A DNA stretch of 64,000 nt from the NCBI RefSeq assembly GCF_033366695.1, contig NZ_JAOBTQ010000001.1, positions 4,774,001 to 4,838,000 on the forward strand, read 5' to 3'. Below are positions 16,978 to 26,045 of the stretch, in pieces. The position numbers and the translations under genes are program-made. Positions within the stretch are counted from its first letter, which is position 1. The number at the start of each line of letters is the position of its first letter. The stretch comes from Streptomyces sp. SCL15-4 (lineage in GTDB: Bacteria > Actinomycetota > Actinomycetes > Streptomycetales > Streptomycetaceae). Under the pieces are notes generated by a model, which made no database searches, was not told where the DNA came from, and was given only the letters and a program-made list of their open reading frames with translations.

Positions 16978-19389
16978 GTGGTGGATCAGCTGACGCAGCA
17001 CGATCCGCGGCGGATCGGGCCGTTCGAGGTGCTGGGCCGGCTGGGGGCCGGCGGCATGGGGCTGGTCTATCTCGCGCGCTCGGCGTCCGGCCGGCGCGTG
17101 GCGATCAAGACGGTGCGCACCGAACTGGCCGAGGACCAGCTCTTCCGGGTCCGCTTCACCCGTGAGGTGGAGGCGGCCCGCGCGGTCTCCGGTTTCTACA
17201 CCGCGGCCGTGGTCGACGCCGACCCGCGCGCCGCCGTGCCCTGGCTGGCCACCGCCTATGTCCCCGCGCCCTCGCTGGAAGAGATAGTGAACGAGTGCGG
17301 GCCGCTGCCGGCACAGGCCGTGCGCTGGCTCGCGGCGGGCGTGGCCGAGGCCCTCCAGTCCATCCACGGCGCCGGGCTGGTCCACCGCGACCTGAAGCCC
17401 TCCAATGTGCTCGTGGTCGAGGACGGCCCCCGGGTGATCGACTTCGGTATCGCCTCCGGGGTCTCCAACACCCGGCTGACCATGACGAACGTCGCCGTCG
17501 GCACCCCCGCCTACATGTCCCCGGAGCAGGCCAAGGACTCCCGCAGCGTCACCGGCGCCAGCGATGTCTTCTCCCTCGGCTCCACCCTCGTCTTCGCGGC
17601 CACCGGCCATCCGCCCTTCCACGGCGCCAACCCGGTCGAGACCGTCTTCATGCTGCTGCGCGAGGGCCCGGACCTCACCGGTCTGCCGGACGAACTGCGC
17701 CCGCTCATCGAGGCGTGCATGCAGATGGAGGCCACCGCCCGGCCCACCCCGGCCGACCTCCAGGCCCAGCTCGCCCCGCACCTGTTCGGCTCCGGTTCCG
17801 ACGACAGCGGCACCGCCTCCGCGTGGCTGCCGGAGAAGGCCGTCGCCCTGATCGAGACCCGCCGCGGCGGGCGCCTCGCCACCCAGCCCGCCCCGGCCCC
17901 GGCCGGCGGCTCGCGCGGCGCCGTCCGGCAGACCGTGCCCCCGCCCCCGCCGTACGACCCGCCGGTCCCCGTCCCGCCCTCGGCGCCCGTGTCCATGCCG
18001 GGCCCCGTACCGCTGCCGGCGGCGCCCTCGGTTCCCGTGCCCGTGCCGGTCGGCGCCCCGGACACCGGTCCGGTCCGGCTGGCCGGCGCCCCGGTGCCCA
18101 TCGGCCCCGGCCCCCGGGTCGCCGACGCCCGCGCCGCCGCCGTCAAGGCGCCGCCGCCCGAGGCCGGCCTGGTGGCCGCCTGGTCCCGGCCCCGCCCCGG
18201 TGTGGCCGTCGCCGACCCCGCCGTACCGCCCGTCCCGCCGGTGCCCCCGGAGCCGGCGAGCGGCTGGCGGCCCTGGCGGTTCCGCATGTCGAACGACGTG
18301 TGGGGCACTCCGGCCGTGGCCGGCGACCTGGTCTACGTCACCTCCTTCGAGGTGCACGCCCTGGACGTGGCCACCGGCCGGCGCCGCTTCAAGACCCGGG
18401 ACGTCGCCTGGTCCATGGCGGTGGCGGACGGCCGCATCCACGCCTCCGACGGCCCCACCCTGTACGCCCTGGACGCCCGCGAGGGAACCGATCTGTGGCG
18501 GCTGTCCACGGACGCCTGGGTCTACTCCCTCAAGGCCGACCGGGGCACGGTCGTCACCGGCACCCGCGGCGGCGGCGTCCAGGCGTGGGAGGCGTCGAGC
18601 GGGCAGAAGCTGTGGGAGATCACCGGCTGCCAGACCGACTTCGAGTCCCCGGAGGCGGGCCCCGTCGTGCACGAGGGCACCGTCTACGTCTGGCAGGACG
18701 CACGGCTGCGCGCGCTGCACGCCCGTACCGGCGAGGAACGCTGGTCGTATCCCATCGGCGACGCGGCCTCCTGCGGCGGGGTCCCGGTGCGCCTGACCCC
18801 GGCGCCCGACGGGTACGTCTACATCTCGGCCGGCACCCGCGTCCTCGCCGTCGAGGCGGTGAGCGGCCGGGTCCGCTGGCACTTCGAGGCCCCGGCGGTC
18901 TTCCTGTGCCCGCCGGCCTTCGCCCCCGGCCCGGCCGTCACCGGCGGCGGGGTCTACCTCGCCGACTACCTCGGCACGGTCTACGCCCTCGACGCCGCCG
19001 ACGGCCGCGACCGCTGGCGCATCGCCACCGAGGCCCGCTCCTCCGTCGAACCGGTGCTGGTCGCCGCCGGGCATGTGCACGTCGGCAGCGGCAAGGGCCT
19101 GTACACCCTGGACGCGGTCACCGGCACCCCGAAGTGGCGCTTCCAGGCGGGCGGCGATGTCGTGGGCGCGCCCGCCGTGGCCGAGGGCCGCATCCACTTC
19201 GGCTCCACCGACCACCTCCTGTACACCCTGAAGGCCGACGACGGCCGGCTGCGCTGGAAGCTCGCGACCGGCGGCGAGATCACCGGCTCGCCGGTGGTCA
19301 GGGACGGTGTGGTGTACGCGTGCAGCAAGGACCGGTGCGTGTACGCGCTGGACGCGGAGAAGGGCACGGGCACGGCGCGGACCACGTGA
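16978..19389 (+). CDS. afsK: serine/threonine protein kinase AfsK
   Basis: From GTG 16978 (GGAGG ten bases upstream) the protein has 803 residues. It contains a Hanks kinase domain (about 15-285): Gly loop [13 protein letters not shown], Lys44, HRD at 136-138, DFG at 155-157, and Thr168 in the activation loop, the known autophosphorylation site in AfsK. A Pro-rich linker (about 305-425) and a PQQ-like beta-propeller (about 430-803, repeated YALDAxxG) follow. AfsK phosphorylates AfsR, which switches on afsS and secondary metabolism, and it also acts on polar-growth protein DivIVA. An upstream extension to 16825 is not protein-like. afsS and afsR follow on the opposite strand. Confidence 0.96.
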   Translation: MVDQLTQHDPRRIGPFEVLGRLGAGGMGLVYLARSASGRRVAIKTVRTELAEDQLFRVRFTREVEAARAVSGFYTAAVVDADPRAAVPWLATAYVPAPSLEEIVNECGPLPAQAVRWLAAGVAEALQSIHGAGLVHRDLKPSNVLVVEDGPRVIDFGIASGVSNTRLTMTNVAVGTPAYMSPEQAKDSRSVTGASDVFSLGSTLVFAATGHPPFHGANPVETVFMLLREGPDLTGLPDELRPLIEACMQMEATARPTPADLQAQLAPHLFGSGSDDSGTASAWLPEKAVALIETRRGGRLATQPAPAPAGGSRGAVRQTVPPPPPYDPPVPVPPSAPVSMPGPVPLPAAPSVPVPVPVGAPDTGPVRLAGAPVPIGPGPRVADARAAAVKAPPPEAGLVAAWSRPRPGVAVADPAVPPVPPVPPEPASGWRPWRFRMSNDVWGTPAVAGDLVYVTSFEVHALDVATGRRRFKTRDVAWSMAVADGRIHASDGPTLYALDAREGTDLWRLSTDAWVYSLKADRGTVVTGTRGGGVQAWEASSGQKLWEITGCQTDFESPEAGPVVHEGTVYVWQDARLRALHARTGEERWSYPIGDAASCGGVPVRLTPAPDGYVYISAGTRVLAVEAVSGRVRWHFEAPAVFLCPPAFAPGPAVTGGGVYLADYLGTVYALDAADGRDRWRIATEARSSVEPVLVAAGHVHVGSGKGLYTLDAVTGTPKWRFQAGGDVVGAPAVAEGRIHFGSTDHLLYTLKADDGRLRWKLATGGEITGSPVVRDGVVYACSKDRCVYALDAEKGTGTARTT

Positions 19390-19462
19390 CACGCGGACGC
19401 CGGCCGGCACACAGGGAACTCCCGCCGCCGGCCGCGCCGGTCACATCGCAGACAGAGCCGAT

Positions 19463-19506
19463 CTCATGGGCCCGCCGGGCGGAGATTCGCTCGGCGGGCC
19501 CATGAG
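19463..19506. terminator. strong stem-loop downstream of afsK
   Basis: Perfect 15-bp arms (CTCATGGGCCCGCCG at 19463-19477 and its complement at 19492-19506) around a 14-base loop. There is no T-run, which is common for GC-rich actinomycete terminators. It lies 73 bp after the afsK stop. Confidence 0.65.
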
Positions 19507-19559
19507 CATCATCCGCGCGGCCTCTCCGTACGGCGTCCACGGCGCCGACTCGTAGCGGC

Positions 19560-19925
19560 GCGCCGACCATGCCGGAGGTGGTGTGCGGGTCGAAGAGGAC
19601 GGCCGTCGGGGCGGCGACGACGAAGTCGCTCTCGCCCGGCAGTTGAAAGGTCGGCCTTCTGTACGGGGACCGGCCGGGACGCCGTCGTACCGCGTCACCC
19701 GTGGCCGTACCCGCGGGACGATCCGCTGCTGGTGGACGCCGGGCCGAAAACGAACGGCCTGTGGAAACCGGTGGTGGCCGCCGTGTGCGGGATGGCCTGT
19801 GGCGGGGTCGCGCGGTCGTCTCCAGGCCGATCGCGTCGAGCCGGCCGGGCCGCTCCAGATGAGGACGGCGGCCTTGGTGTTCTCGTCCGCGTCGAGGCGG
19901 ACGGCGTTCACGCGAGTGCCCGCCG
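19560..19925 (-). pseudogene. possible decayed gene between afsK and afsS
   Basis: Two protein-like stretches appear on the minus strand in different frames: about 19840-19925 (RVNAVRLDADENTKAAVLIWSG) and about 19560-19650 (FQLPGESDFVVAAPTAVLFD). Neither frame is intact across the 734-base gap between afsK and afsS. This could be a frameshifted relic of a gene once sitting here. I do not recognise the family, and chance frames in GC-rich DNA are a real alternative. Confidence 0.25.
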
Positions 19926-20123
19926 CGGCAGCCCGCCGGAGAAGACGGCCCGCACCCGGGCGCCGATCCGCAGCCGGCCGGGACCGGCGGAGTCCAGCCG
20001 GTGCGGTGCGGCGTGTCCGGGAGCAGGGCTTCCCCGTACCCACTCCCGGACACGCCCCGGCCGCGACGACTCCCCCTCCGTGCCGCCGCGGCCGATCCCC
20101 GTCGGAATGAAAGCGCTGGGGCC

Positions 20124-20315
20124 TTACTTGCCGTTCAGGTCCAGGGCCGGCGGGGCCGGCATGTGGCTGTCGAGCGTGGTGATCGTGCCATCCTTCGGCG
20201 GGGCCGGCATGTGGCTGTCGAGCGTGGTGATGGTGCCGTCCTTCGGCGGGGCCGGCATGTGGCTGTCCAGCGTGGTGATCTCGTCGGTGTTCTTGGGCTC
20301 TTCGATGTCGCTCAT
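20124..20315 (-). CDS. afsS: AfsS, small sigma-like activator of antibiotic production
   Basis: 63 residues with three copies of TLDSHMPAPP at 15-24, 31-40 and 47-56, giving a 16-residue (48-bp) period. This is the signature of AfsS, whose overexpression stimulates actinorhodin and undecylprodigiosin production in S. coelicolor. The mechanism is unknown, although a link to sigma-factor-like function has been proposed. The ATG at 20315 follows AGGGGAG. It lies directly downstream of afsR on the same strand, and AfsR is its known direct activator. Confidence 0.95.
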   Translation of the reverse strand: MSDIEEPKNTDEITTLDSHMPAPPKDGTITTLDSHMPAPPKDGTITTLDSHMPAPPALDLNGK

Positions 20316-20401
20316 GGAAACTCCCCTGTGGCACAGCTGATGGGGAACGCCCGCCCGGCAACTCCCCCGCGGTTGTCGAACGGGCGTTCCGGGGCGCTCA
20401 C

Positions 20402-20495
20402 CTTATACGGGCGCCCTGTTGCGATCCGCCCGCTCCCCCCGGATCGACGGATCGATGGTTTGAGGATGGCAGTCACCCATAAACGTTCGATGAAC
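20402..20495 (-). promoter_or_regulatory. afsS promoter region with PHO/AfsR-box-like repeats
   Basis: Reading leftward, two adjoining 11-base units GTTCATCGAAC (20495-20485) and GTTTATGGGTG (20484-20474) match the GTTCAyC direct-repeat layout shared by PhoP and AfsR sites. A TATAAG box at 20407-20402 could be the -10. Repeated CGATCCGT segments lie between (about 20440-20455). PhoP and AfsR are known to compete at afsS in S. coelicolor. The exact start site here is inferred. Confidence 0.5.
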
Positions 20496-20509
20496 GCGGC
20501 GGCGGCTGC

Positions 20510-23473
20510 TCAGAGCAGGGCGACCGAGGGAAGCAGACGGCGCAGCTCGTCCGCTTCGGGCGAGCCGGAGCACTCGTAGATGGCAAGGGCCTCGCGCCAG
20601 CAGGCCTTGGCCCGGTCGGTCTGTCCGAGGCTCCGCAGCGAATGGCCGAGCAGCGTCAGGATATGGGCCCGCATCCACTCGCCGCCGATGCAGCCGGTCG
20701 TCAGCGCCTGCTCGGCATGCTGCGCGGCCTGGGCCGGACGCCCCGCGGACAGGTGCACCTGGGCGATGCGGAAGTGCGTGGTGCCCTCCCAGAGTCGCTG
20801 CCTGTTGACCGTGAACGTCGTCAGCGCCGCGCTGAGTTCGTCGAGGGCCTCGTCGTGGCGGCCGCCGTGCCCGAGGGCGATGCCCAGCGCGTAGCGCGCG
20901 TTGGCGAGACGGAACGTGAGCCCCAACTCGTCGTATATGGCGATGCCTTTGCGGACCAGGTCGATGGCAGGCGAAACGCGTCCAAGGGAAACCAGGACGC
21001 GGGAGAGGTTGCACAGGGCGCTGGCCTCTCCCGGCCGATTGCCGTCGGCCCTGAACGCCTTGATCGCCTCCAGCAGGTGGATCTCGCTCACGGCCCGCTG
21101 GTTGAGGCAGTTGGCGATGATGCCCTGCTCGTTGTGGGCGTTGCCCGAGGTCCACGGGTCGCCCGTGCTGCGGCCGAGCTCGATGGCCTTCGCCGTCTCC
21201 GTGCCCGCCTCCTCGAAACGACCGGCGTGACTGAGCACCTGGGCGAGCGTCGTGCGGGCCCTGCCCTCGGCGTAGGCGTCTCCCAGCGCCGCCGCGGCGT
21301 CACGTGCGGCCTGGGTCGCCGCGCCGTAGCGCAGCGCGCTCGCCCCGGACTCGGCCAGGTCCTTGGACGCGAGGAGCAGGTCGACCGCCTTGCGCAAGGT
21401 GGGCGCGGCGAGTGACTGCTGGACACAGGCGAGGATGCTGGCCGCCTCGGTGTGCAGCCAGTCCAGGGCCTTGGTGTCGTCCACGAACTCCTGGCCGGCG
21501 CGTTCGGTCCGCTCCAGGTGATCCACCGTCCGGTCGCCCGGGCGCTCGATGGCGTACACCCGGGATGCCGTCGCCAGATAGAAGTCCAGCAACCGCGACA
21601 TCGCCGCCTCCCGTTCGCTCGGCGGGTCCTCGTCGCGTTCGGCGCAGGACCGGGCGTAGAGGCGGACCAGGTCGTGGAAGCGGTAGCGGTTGGGGGCCGC
21701 GGATTCGAGGAGGGAGGTGTCCACCAGGGACTCGAGGAGTTCTTCGGTGTCCTCCGCGGGAAGGTCCAGGACCGCCGCCGCCGCGGCCAGGGAGATGTCG
21801 GGGCCGTCGGCCAGGCCGAGGAGGCGGAAGGCGCGGGCCTGGGCGGGCTCCAGCTGGCCGTAGCCGAGTTCGAACGTGGCCTTGACCGCGAGGTCGCCCG
21901 CCTGGAGTTCGTCCAGCCGGCGGCGTTCGTCGGCGAGCTTGGCCGCCAGCACCGACACCGTCCAGGTGCGGCGGGCCGCCAGGCGGGACGCGGCGATGCG
22001 GATGGCCAGGGGAAGGAAGCCGCAGGCCGCCACGACGTCGAGCGCGGCCTTGCGCTCCGCCGCCACCCGCTCCTCGCCCACGATCTTGGTGAAGAGGCAC
22101 AGGGCCTCGTCGGGGGACATCACGTCGAGGTCGACCAGATGGGCGCCCGCGAGATCCAGCATGCGGACCCGGGAGGTCACCAGGGCCGCGCAGCCCTCGG
22201 TGCCGGGCAGCAGCGGCCGTACCTGCGCCGCGTCCTTGGCGTTGTCCAGCAGGACCAGGACCCGGCGGCCGTCCAGGACGGAGCGGTAGAGGGCCGACCG
22301 CTCCTCCAGGGAGTCCGGGATCGCCGAGTCCGCCGTGCCCAGCGCCCGCAGGAAGGAGCCGAGCACCGTCTCCGGCTCCGCCGGGCGCGGGCCCGCGCCC
22401 TGGAGGTCGACGTAGAGCTGCCCGTCGGGGAAGGCGGTCCGCGCGCTGTGGGCCACGTGCACCGCCAGCGTCGTCTTGCCGACCCCGCCGATGCCGGCCA
22501 GCGCGGACACCGCCATCACCCGGCCCTCCGCCTCGGACGCGGAGGACAGCACCTCGCTCAGTTCGTCGACGAAGGACGCCCGGCCCGTGAAGTCGGGCAC
22601 CGTCGCGGGCAGCTGGGCCGGGCGGACGGCCGCCGCCGCCGGTTCGGCCACCGGCGCCGAGGGCTCCGCCAGCGCCGGGTCGGCCCGCAGGATGCGCTGC
22701 TGGAGGTCGCTGAGGCCGGGCCGCGGGTCGACGCCCAGCTCCTCGGCGAGCAGGCGGCGCGTGTCCGCGTAGACCGCCAGGGCCTCCGCCTGCCGCCCGC
22801 TGCGGTACAGCGCGAGCATGAGGAGTTCGCGCAGGCGTTCGCGCAGGGGGTGGGCCGCCGTCAGGGCGGTCAGTTCCGAGACCGCCTCGGCGTGGCAGCC
22901 CTGCTCCAGGTCCAGGTCCAGGCGGGCTTCCAGCAGGCCGAGCCGCCACTCCTCCAGGCGGGCCCGCTGCGCCTCGGCGTACGGGCCGGGCACTCCGGCC
23001 AGCGGTTCGCCGTCCCACAGCGCCAGCACCTGGTTCAGCAGCCTGCGGGCCCGGCCCAGATCACCGGCGCCCCGCGCCTTCTCCGCCTCCGCCGCCAGGT
23101 CCTGCGCCACCGACACGTCCAGCGCGCCCTCGCGCAGCCCGCGCACGGCGTACCCGCCGGACTCGCTGACCAGGACCCCGGGGTCGAGGATCTTGCGCAG
23201 CCGGGACGCGTACGTGCGCACCGCCGCCAGCGCCTGGGGCGGCGGCTCGGACCCCCACAGCGCGTCGATCAGCTCGGCCGCCGTGGCCGTACGGCCCTCC
23301 CGCAGCAGCAGTGCGGCCAGCAGGGCGCGCTGCTGCGGGGAGCCCGTGCCGAGCGCCTCCTCGCCGCGCCAGGCCCGCACCGGACCGAGCACGCCGAAGC
23401 GCAGCGTGCCGGTCTCCGCGGTGGCCGCGGAGCCGGCGCGCCGCTGCTCGGGTACTCGCGGCCCACCGTCCAT
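20510..23473 (-). CDS. afsR: AfsR, SARP-type global regulator with NB-ARC and TPR domains
   Basis: 987 residues, close to the S. coelicolor length. The order is a winged-helix OmpR-like DNA-binding domain (about 24-105), a bacterial transcriptional activation domain (about 110-265), an NB-ARC ATPase with Walker A GIGGVGKTT (327-335) and RVLVLLDNAKDA as Walker B, and C-terminal tetratricopeptide-like helices (about 700-980). AfsR integrates signals from AfsK and other kinases, has ATPase activity and activates afsS. It is transcribed toward afsS with 194 bp between. The ATG at 23473 opens 20 residues before the conserved LRFGVLGPV strand. Confidence 0.96.
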   Translation of the reverse strand: MDGGPRVPEQRRAGSAATAETGTLRFGVLGPVRAWRGEEALGTGSPQQRALLAALLLREGRTATAAELIDALWGSEPPPQALAAVRTYASRLRKILDPGVLVSESGGYAVRGLREGALDVSVAQDLAAEAEKARGAGDLGRARRLLNQVLALWDGEPLAGVPGPYAEAQRARLEEWRLGLLEARLDLDLEQGCHAEAVSELTALTAAHPLRERLRELLMLALYRSGRQAEALAVYADTRRLLAEELGVDPRPGLSDLQQRILRADPALAEPSAPVAEPAAAAVRPAQLPATVPDFTGRASFVDELSEVLSSASEAEGRVMAVSALAGIGGVGKTTLAVHVAHSARTAFPDGQLYVDLQGAGPRPAEPETVLGSFLRALGTADSAIPDSLEERSALYRSVLDGRRVLVLLDNAKDAAQVRPLLPGTEGCAALVTSRVRMLDLAGAHLVDLDVMSPDEALCLFTKIVGEERVAAERKAALDVVAACGFLPLAIRIAASRLAARRTWTVSVLAAKLADERRRLDELQAGDLAVKATFELGYGQLEPAQARAFRLLGLADGPDISLAAAAAVLDLPAEDTEELLESLVDTSLLESAAPNRYRFHDLVRLYARSCAERDEDPPSEREAAMSRLLDFYLATASRVYAIERPGDRTVDHLERTERAGQEFVDDTKALDWLHTEAASILACVQQSLAAPTLRKAVDLLLASKDLAESGASALRYGAATQAARDAAAALGDAYAEGRARTTLAQVLSHAGRFEEAGTETAKAIELGRSTGDPWTSGNAHNEQGIIANCLNQRAVSEIHLLEAIKAFRADGNRPGEASALCNLSRVLVSLGRVSPAIDLVRKGIAIYDELGLTFRLANARYALGIALGHGGRHDEALDELSAALTTFTVNRQRLWEGTTHFRIAQVHLSAGRPAQAAQHAEQALTTGCIGGEWMRAHILTLLGHSLRSLGQTDRAKACWREALAIYECSGSPEADELRRLLPSVALL

Positions 23474-23886
23474 GCGTTCGTCCCCCTCGGCGTCACGAAC
23501 AACCCCGTCAGTTTGCCTTGTTCCGGGCGGTTGCGTCAGCCGTGCGAGACGCCGATCACAAGGCGGCGGCCCCGCGACACAAGGCCCTCACGCGCTCCAC
23601 AGGGTCCTCACACGCCCTTGGAGCCTCCACGGGAGCCCGTTCGTGTAGCCGGCGGTTCGTCGGATTGACGCTGCGGTGAAGCGCCCGGAGGTCACACCCG
23701 CACCGCCGGCACCGCGCGCCCCACGGCCGGCACGACCCGCCGCGCCCCCGTCACGCGCGTGTCGGCCTCCCGCGGCCAGGCGCCCGCCGCGGCGCGGGAG
23801 CCTGCCGGGTGCCTCTTGCCGGTGGCCGCACGGCCGGCTCCCCGACGCCCGCGCGGCGCACCCGCTCCAGGACCGGGAGACCGGCC
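23474..23886. other. intergenic region upstream of afsR
   Basis: 413 bases without a convincing gene between divergent afsR and the lipoprotein gene. Its main feature is a 20-bp imperfect direct repeat (23575-23614). The part next to 23887 is a very GC-rich stretch with no readable promoter. Confidence 0.5.
23575..23614 (-). repeat. two adjoining 20-bp direct repeats upstream of afsR
   Basis: On the minus strand the units are CGTGTGAGGACCCTGTGGAG and CGCGTGAGGGCCTTGTGTCG, with about 14 of 20 bases identical and exactly abutting. They lie about 100-140 bases upstream of the afsR start. Their two-turn spacing suits cooperative binding of an activator. Confidence 0.45.
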
Positions 23887-24425
23887 ATGACGCCCCGCAC
23901 CTTGCCGCTCGCCCCGGCCGCGCTCCTCCTCCTGCTCGCCGTCACCGGCTGCGGCGGGGACGGCACCACCACCGGCGCGCCCGGTCCGACGACCGCCGGC
24001 GGCACCGAGTACGGCTTCGGGCAGCGCGACGTCACCGCCGCACCGGGCGACCGCTTCTCCCTCACCGTCCCGTCGGCCCCCGCCCTCGGCGGGCACTGGT
24101 ACGTCGCGGAGCCGCGGCCGGACAAGGCGGTGCCGACGTACCGGGGCGAGCACGCGACCGGTGACGGCAGCCGGGCCGACGGCAGCACCGGCTCCACCCG
24201 CTCCTTCGGCTTCACCGCGCGGGCGAAGGGCCGCGCCGTACGACGGTGCGGCTGCTGCACTGCCCGCTGTACACGTGCACCGGCCCCGGCCCCGGCGACC
24301 GCTCCGCCCTCGGCCCCGGCCCAGGCGCCTCGGACTCCCCGTCCCCGTACCCCACGCTGACCGCCGACCCGCACTCCCACGCCGCCGGCGCCGGCTTCCA
24401 CGTCTTCACGGTCACCGTCCGCTGA
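23887..24425 (+). pseudogene. chagasin-like (I42) protease-inhibitor lipoprotein, frameshifted
   Basis: From ATG 23887 the frame gives a lipoprotein signal (LLLLLAVTGC, Cys about residue 20) and a chagasin-like N-half (FSLTVPSAPALGGHWYVAE, then FGFTARAKG). Near 24240 the expected TTVRLLHCPLYTC continuation moves to another frame, which runs to the TGA at 24423 with the family-like end FHVFTVTVR. One missing base in the GGGCCGCGCCGTACG area explains it. Chagasin-type proteins inhibit papain-like cysteine peptidases outside the membrane. This is either a real pseudogene or a sequencing error; the unbroken frame would end at 24360 with a junk tail. Confidence 0.7.
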
Positions 24426-24483
24426 CCCGGCCCGGAACCGGGGCCCGCGGGCCGTGCCGCCTGCCGGCCGGTGGTGGTGGGGA

Positions 24484-25902
24484 TCATCGTGCCGCGCCGG
24501 GCCGCCCGTCGCGGGCCGGTCCGAGGAAGACCGGATTGGTGAACGCGGCCATCGCGCCCGGCACCGGTCCCAGTGCCGTCTCGTGCCGTACCTCGGCCCG
24601 GACGTAGGCCGCGCGGGCGGCGGAGGTGTGCCACTGCACGGCACCCGTGCCGGACACCGGCAGCGGCTCGCCGGTGAACACCAAACCCTGGTCGGTGAGG
24701 AACCGCACCGCGCAGCGCGGCGCCCCGGACACCTCCAGCCGTACGGTCACCGGGACCTCGGGAGCCACCGCCAGCCGCTCCCCGATCCCCGCCCGCCCGC
24801 CGCCCTCGGCGGTGACGGAGAAGGCCAGCGCGACATGGCCGGACTCGGCCACGTAGGACCGTCCGGCCCGCAGCCCCTCCTGGATCGCCTCCCGGGTCAG
24901 GTCCTCGGCGAGGACGACCGTCTGGGGATGCCCGACCACGTCCGGATCGCGGTGGGCGTCGCTGTTGCCCATGGCCGGCAGCCACGACCGCTCGCCCCGC
25001 GCCGCCGCCACCAGCCGCGCGTCCCAGCCCGCCAGCGCCATCTCGTCGTCCGGCGTCCACGTCCCGTTCCACACCTCCACGGCGTCCGCCTCCGCGAACC
25101 CGAACCGCCAGGAGCAGCCCACGCAGTCGCCGTGCGGATGGGCCGGTACGACCAGGCCGCCCGAGCGCCGGATCGCCCGCGCGAAGTGCGCCCAGCGGCC
25201 GTCGCGGGCCCGGTAGCGCCAGTCCACGAAGGTGCCCGGGTCGGTGCCGAGCGCCAGCACGTGCCCGTTGCGGGTGGTGACCTCCTCGCCGAGCAGCACC
25301 AGCAGGTCGTCGCCGGCCGCGTCGGCCCAGTGGGGATGCGAGGCGTTGGTGTTGTGGTCGGAGCTGTTGAGGAAGTCCAGCCCGGCGGCGCGGGCCAGCG
25401 CCGCGATCTCGGCGGGGGTGCGGCGGCCGTCGGAGTGCCAGGAGTGCAGGTGGCAGTCGCCCCGGTACCAGTCCCGGCCCCGTCCCCGGGCCCGGCCGGG
25501 CGGATACACCGGCTCGGGCGTGCTGCCGGCCGTCCCCGGTGCCGTCGTGACGGTCACCTCGTAGGCCATCCCCTGCGGGGCCACGGTGTAGGGGCCGAGG
25601 ACGATGTGCCAGGTGCCGGGGGTGAGCGGGCCCGGGAGATAGCCGGGGGTCGCCGCGTCGGCCCGTACGAAGAACTCGCTGCGCGCCCCGCCCGACCAGC
25701 CCCTGAACCCCCGTCCGCCGACCTCGGTGCCGCGCGGGTCGAACAGGCCGATGTCGAGGGCGTTGCCGGGGGTGCCGGGCGGCACGGCCGGTTTGCCGTA
25801 GGTGTAGGAGACTCTCAACTCGCCGGTTCCCGGCGGGACTTCGAAAGGCAGGTAGGCGAAGTCGGGGGAGCCGGGTGCGAAGGTGCCGCGCAAGGTCGTC
25901 AC
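24484..25902 (-). CDS. CehA/McbA-family PHP-domain metallohydrolase
   Basis: About 472 residues from GTG 25902. The N-terminal 150 residues look like a beta-sandwich (TLRGTFAPGSPDFAYLPFEVPPG ... LTPGTWHIVLGPY). The PHP metal site is complete: GDCHLHSWHSDG (HxH), NSSDHNT, LGEEVTTRNGHVLALG, VPAHPHGD and GNSDAHRDPD. CehA/McbA relatives cleave aryl esters or phosphoesters, and the natural substrate here is unknown. An in-frame extension to 26025 has no domain content. It is divergent from fbiC with about 140 bp between starts. Confidence 0.87.
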   Translation of the reverse strand: MTTLRGTFAPGSPDFAYLPFEVPPGTGELRVSYTYGKPAVPPGTPGNALDIGLFDPRGTEVGGRGFRGWSGGARSEFFVRADAATPGYLPGPLTPGTWHIVLGPYTVAPQGMAYEVTVTTAPGTAGSTPEPVYPPGRARGRGRDWYRGDCHLHSWHSDGRRTPAEIAALARAAGLDFLNSSDHNTNASHPHWADAAGDDLLVLLGEEVTTRNGHVLALGTDPGTFVDWRYRARDGRWAHFARAIRRSGGLVVPAHPHGDCVGCSWRFGFAEADAVEVWNGTWTPDDEMALAGWDARLVAAARGERSWLPAMGNSDAHRDPDVVGHPQTVVLAEDLTREAIQEGLRAGRSYVAESGHVALAFSVTAEGGGRAGIGERLAVAPEVPVTVRLEVSGAPRCAVRFLTDQGLVFTGEPLPVSGTGAVQWHTSAARAAYVRAEVRHETALGPVPGAMAAFTNPVFLGPARDGRPGAAR

Positions 25903-26045
25903 CCCACCAACGTAGGCCGCCTCCCGGGGCGCGAAGAACGGTGCGACCGGCCACAAACTCCTCGCACACATCCACGACGGGCGACCCGCCCCGTCAGGCG
26001 CCCCGCCCGCCTCGGCGTTGATCACCGCGACCGTATGCTCGAGGA

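Noticed and set aside
20642..23668. Very long open frames antisense to afsR (hundreds of residues on the plus strand)
   Set aside because: They are the expected mirror of a GC-rich coding gene; sequences are Arg/Gly/Pro/Val-rich with no domain, whereas the minus frame is full-length AfsR.
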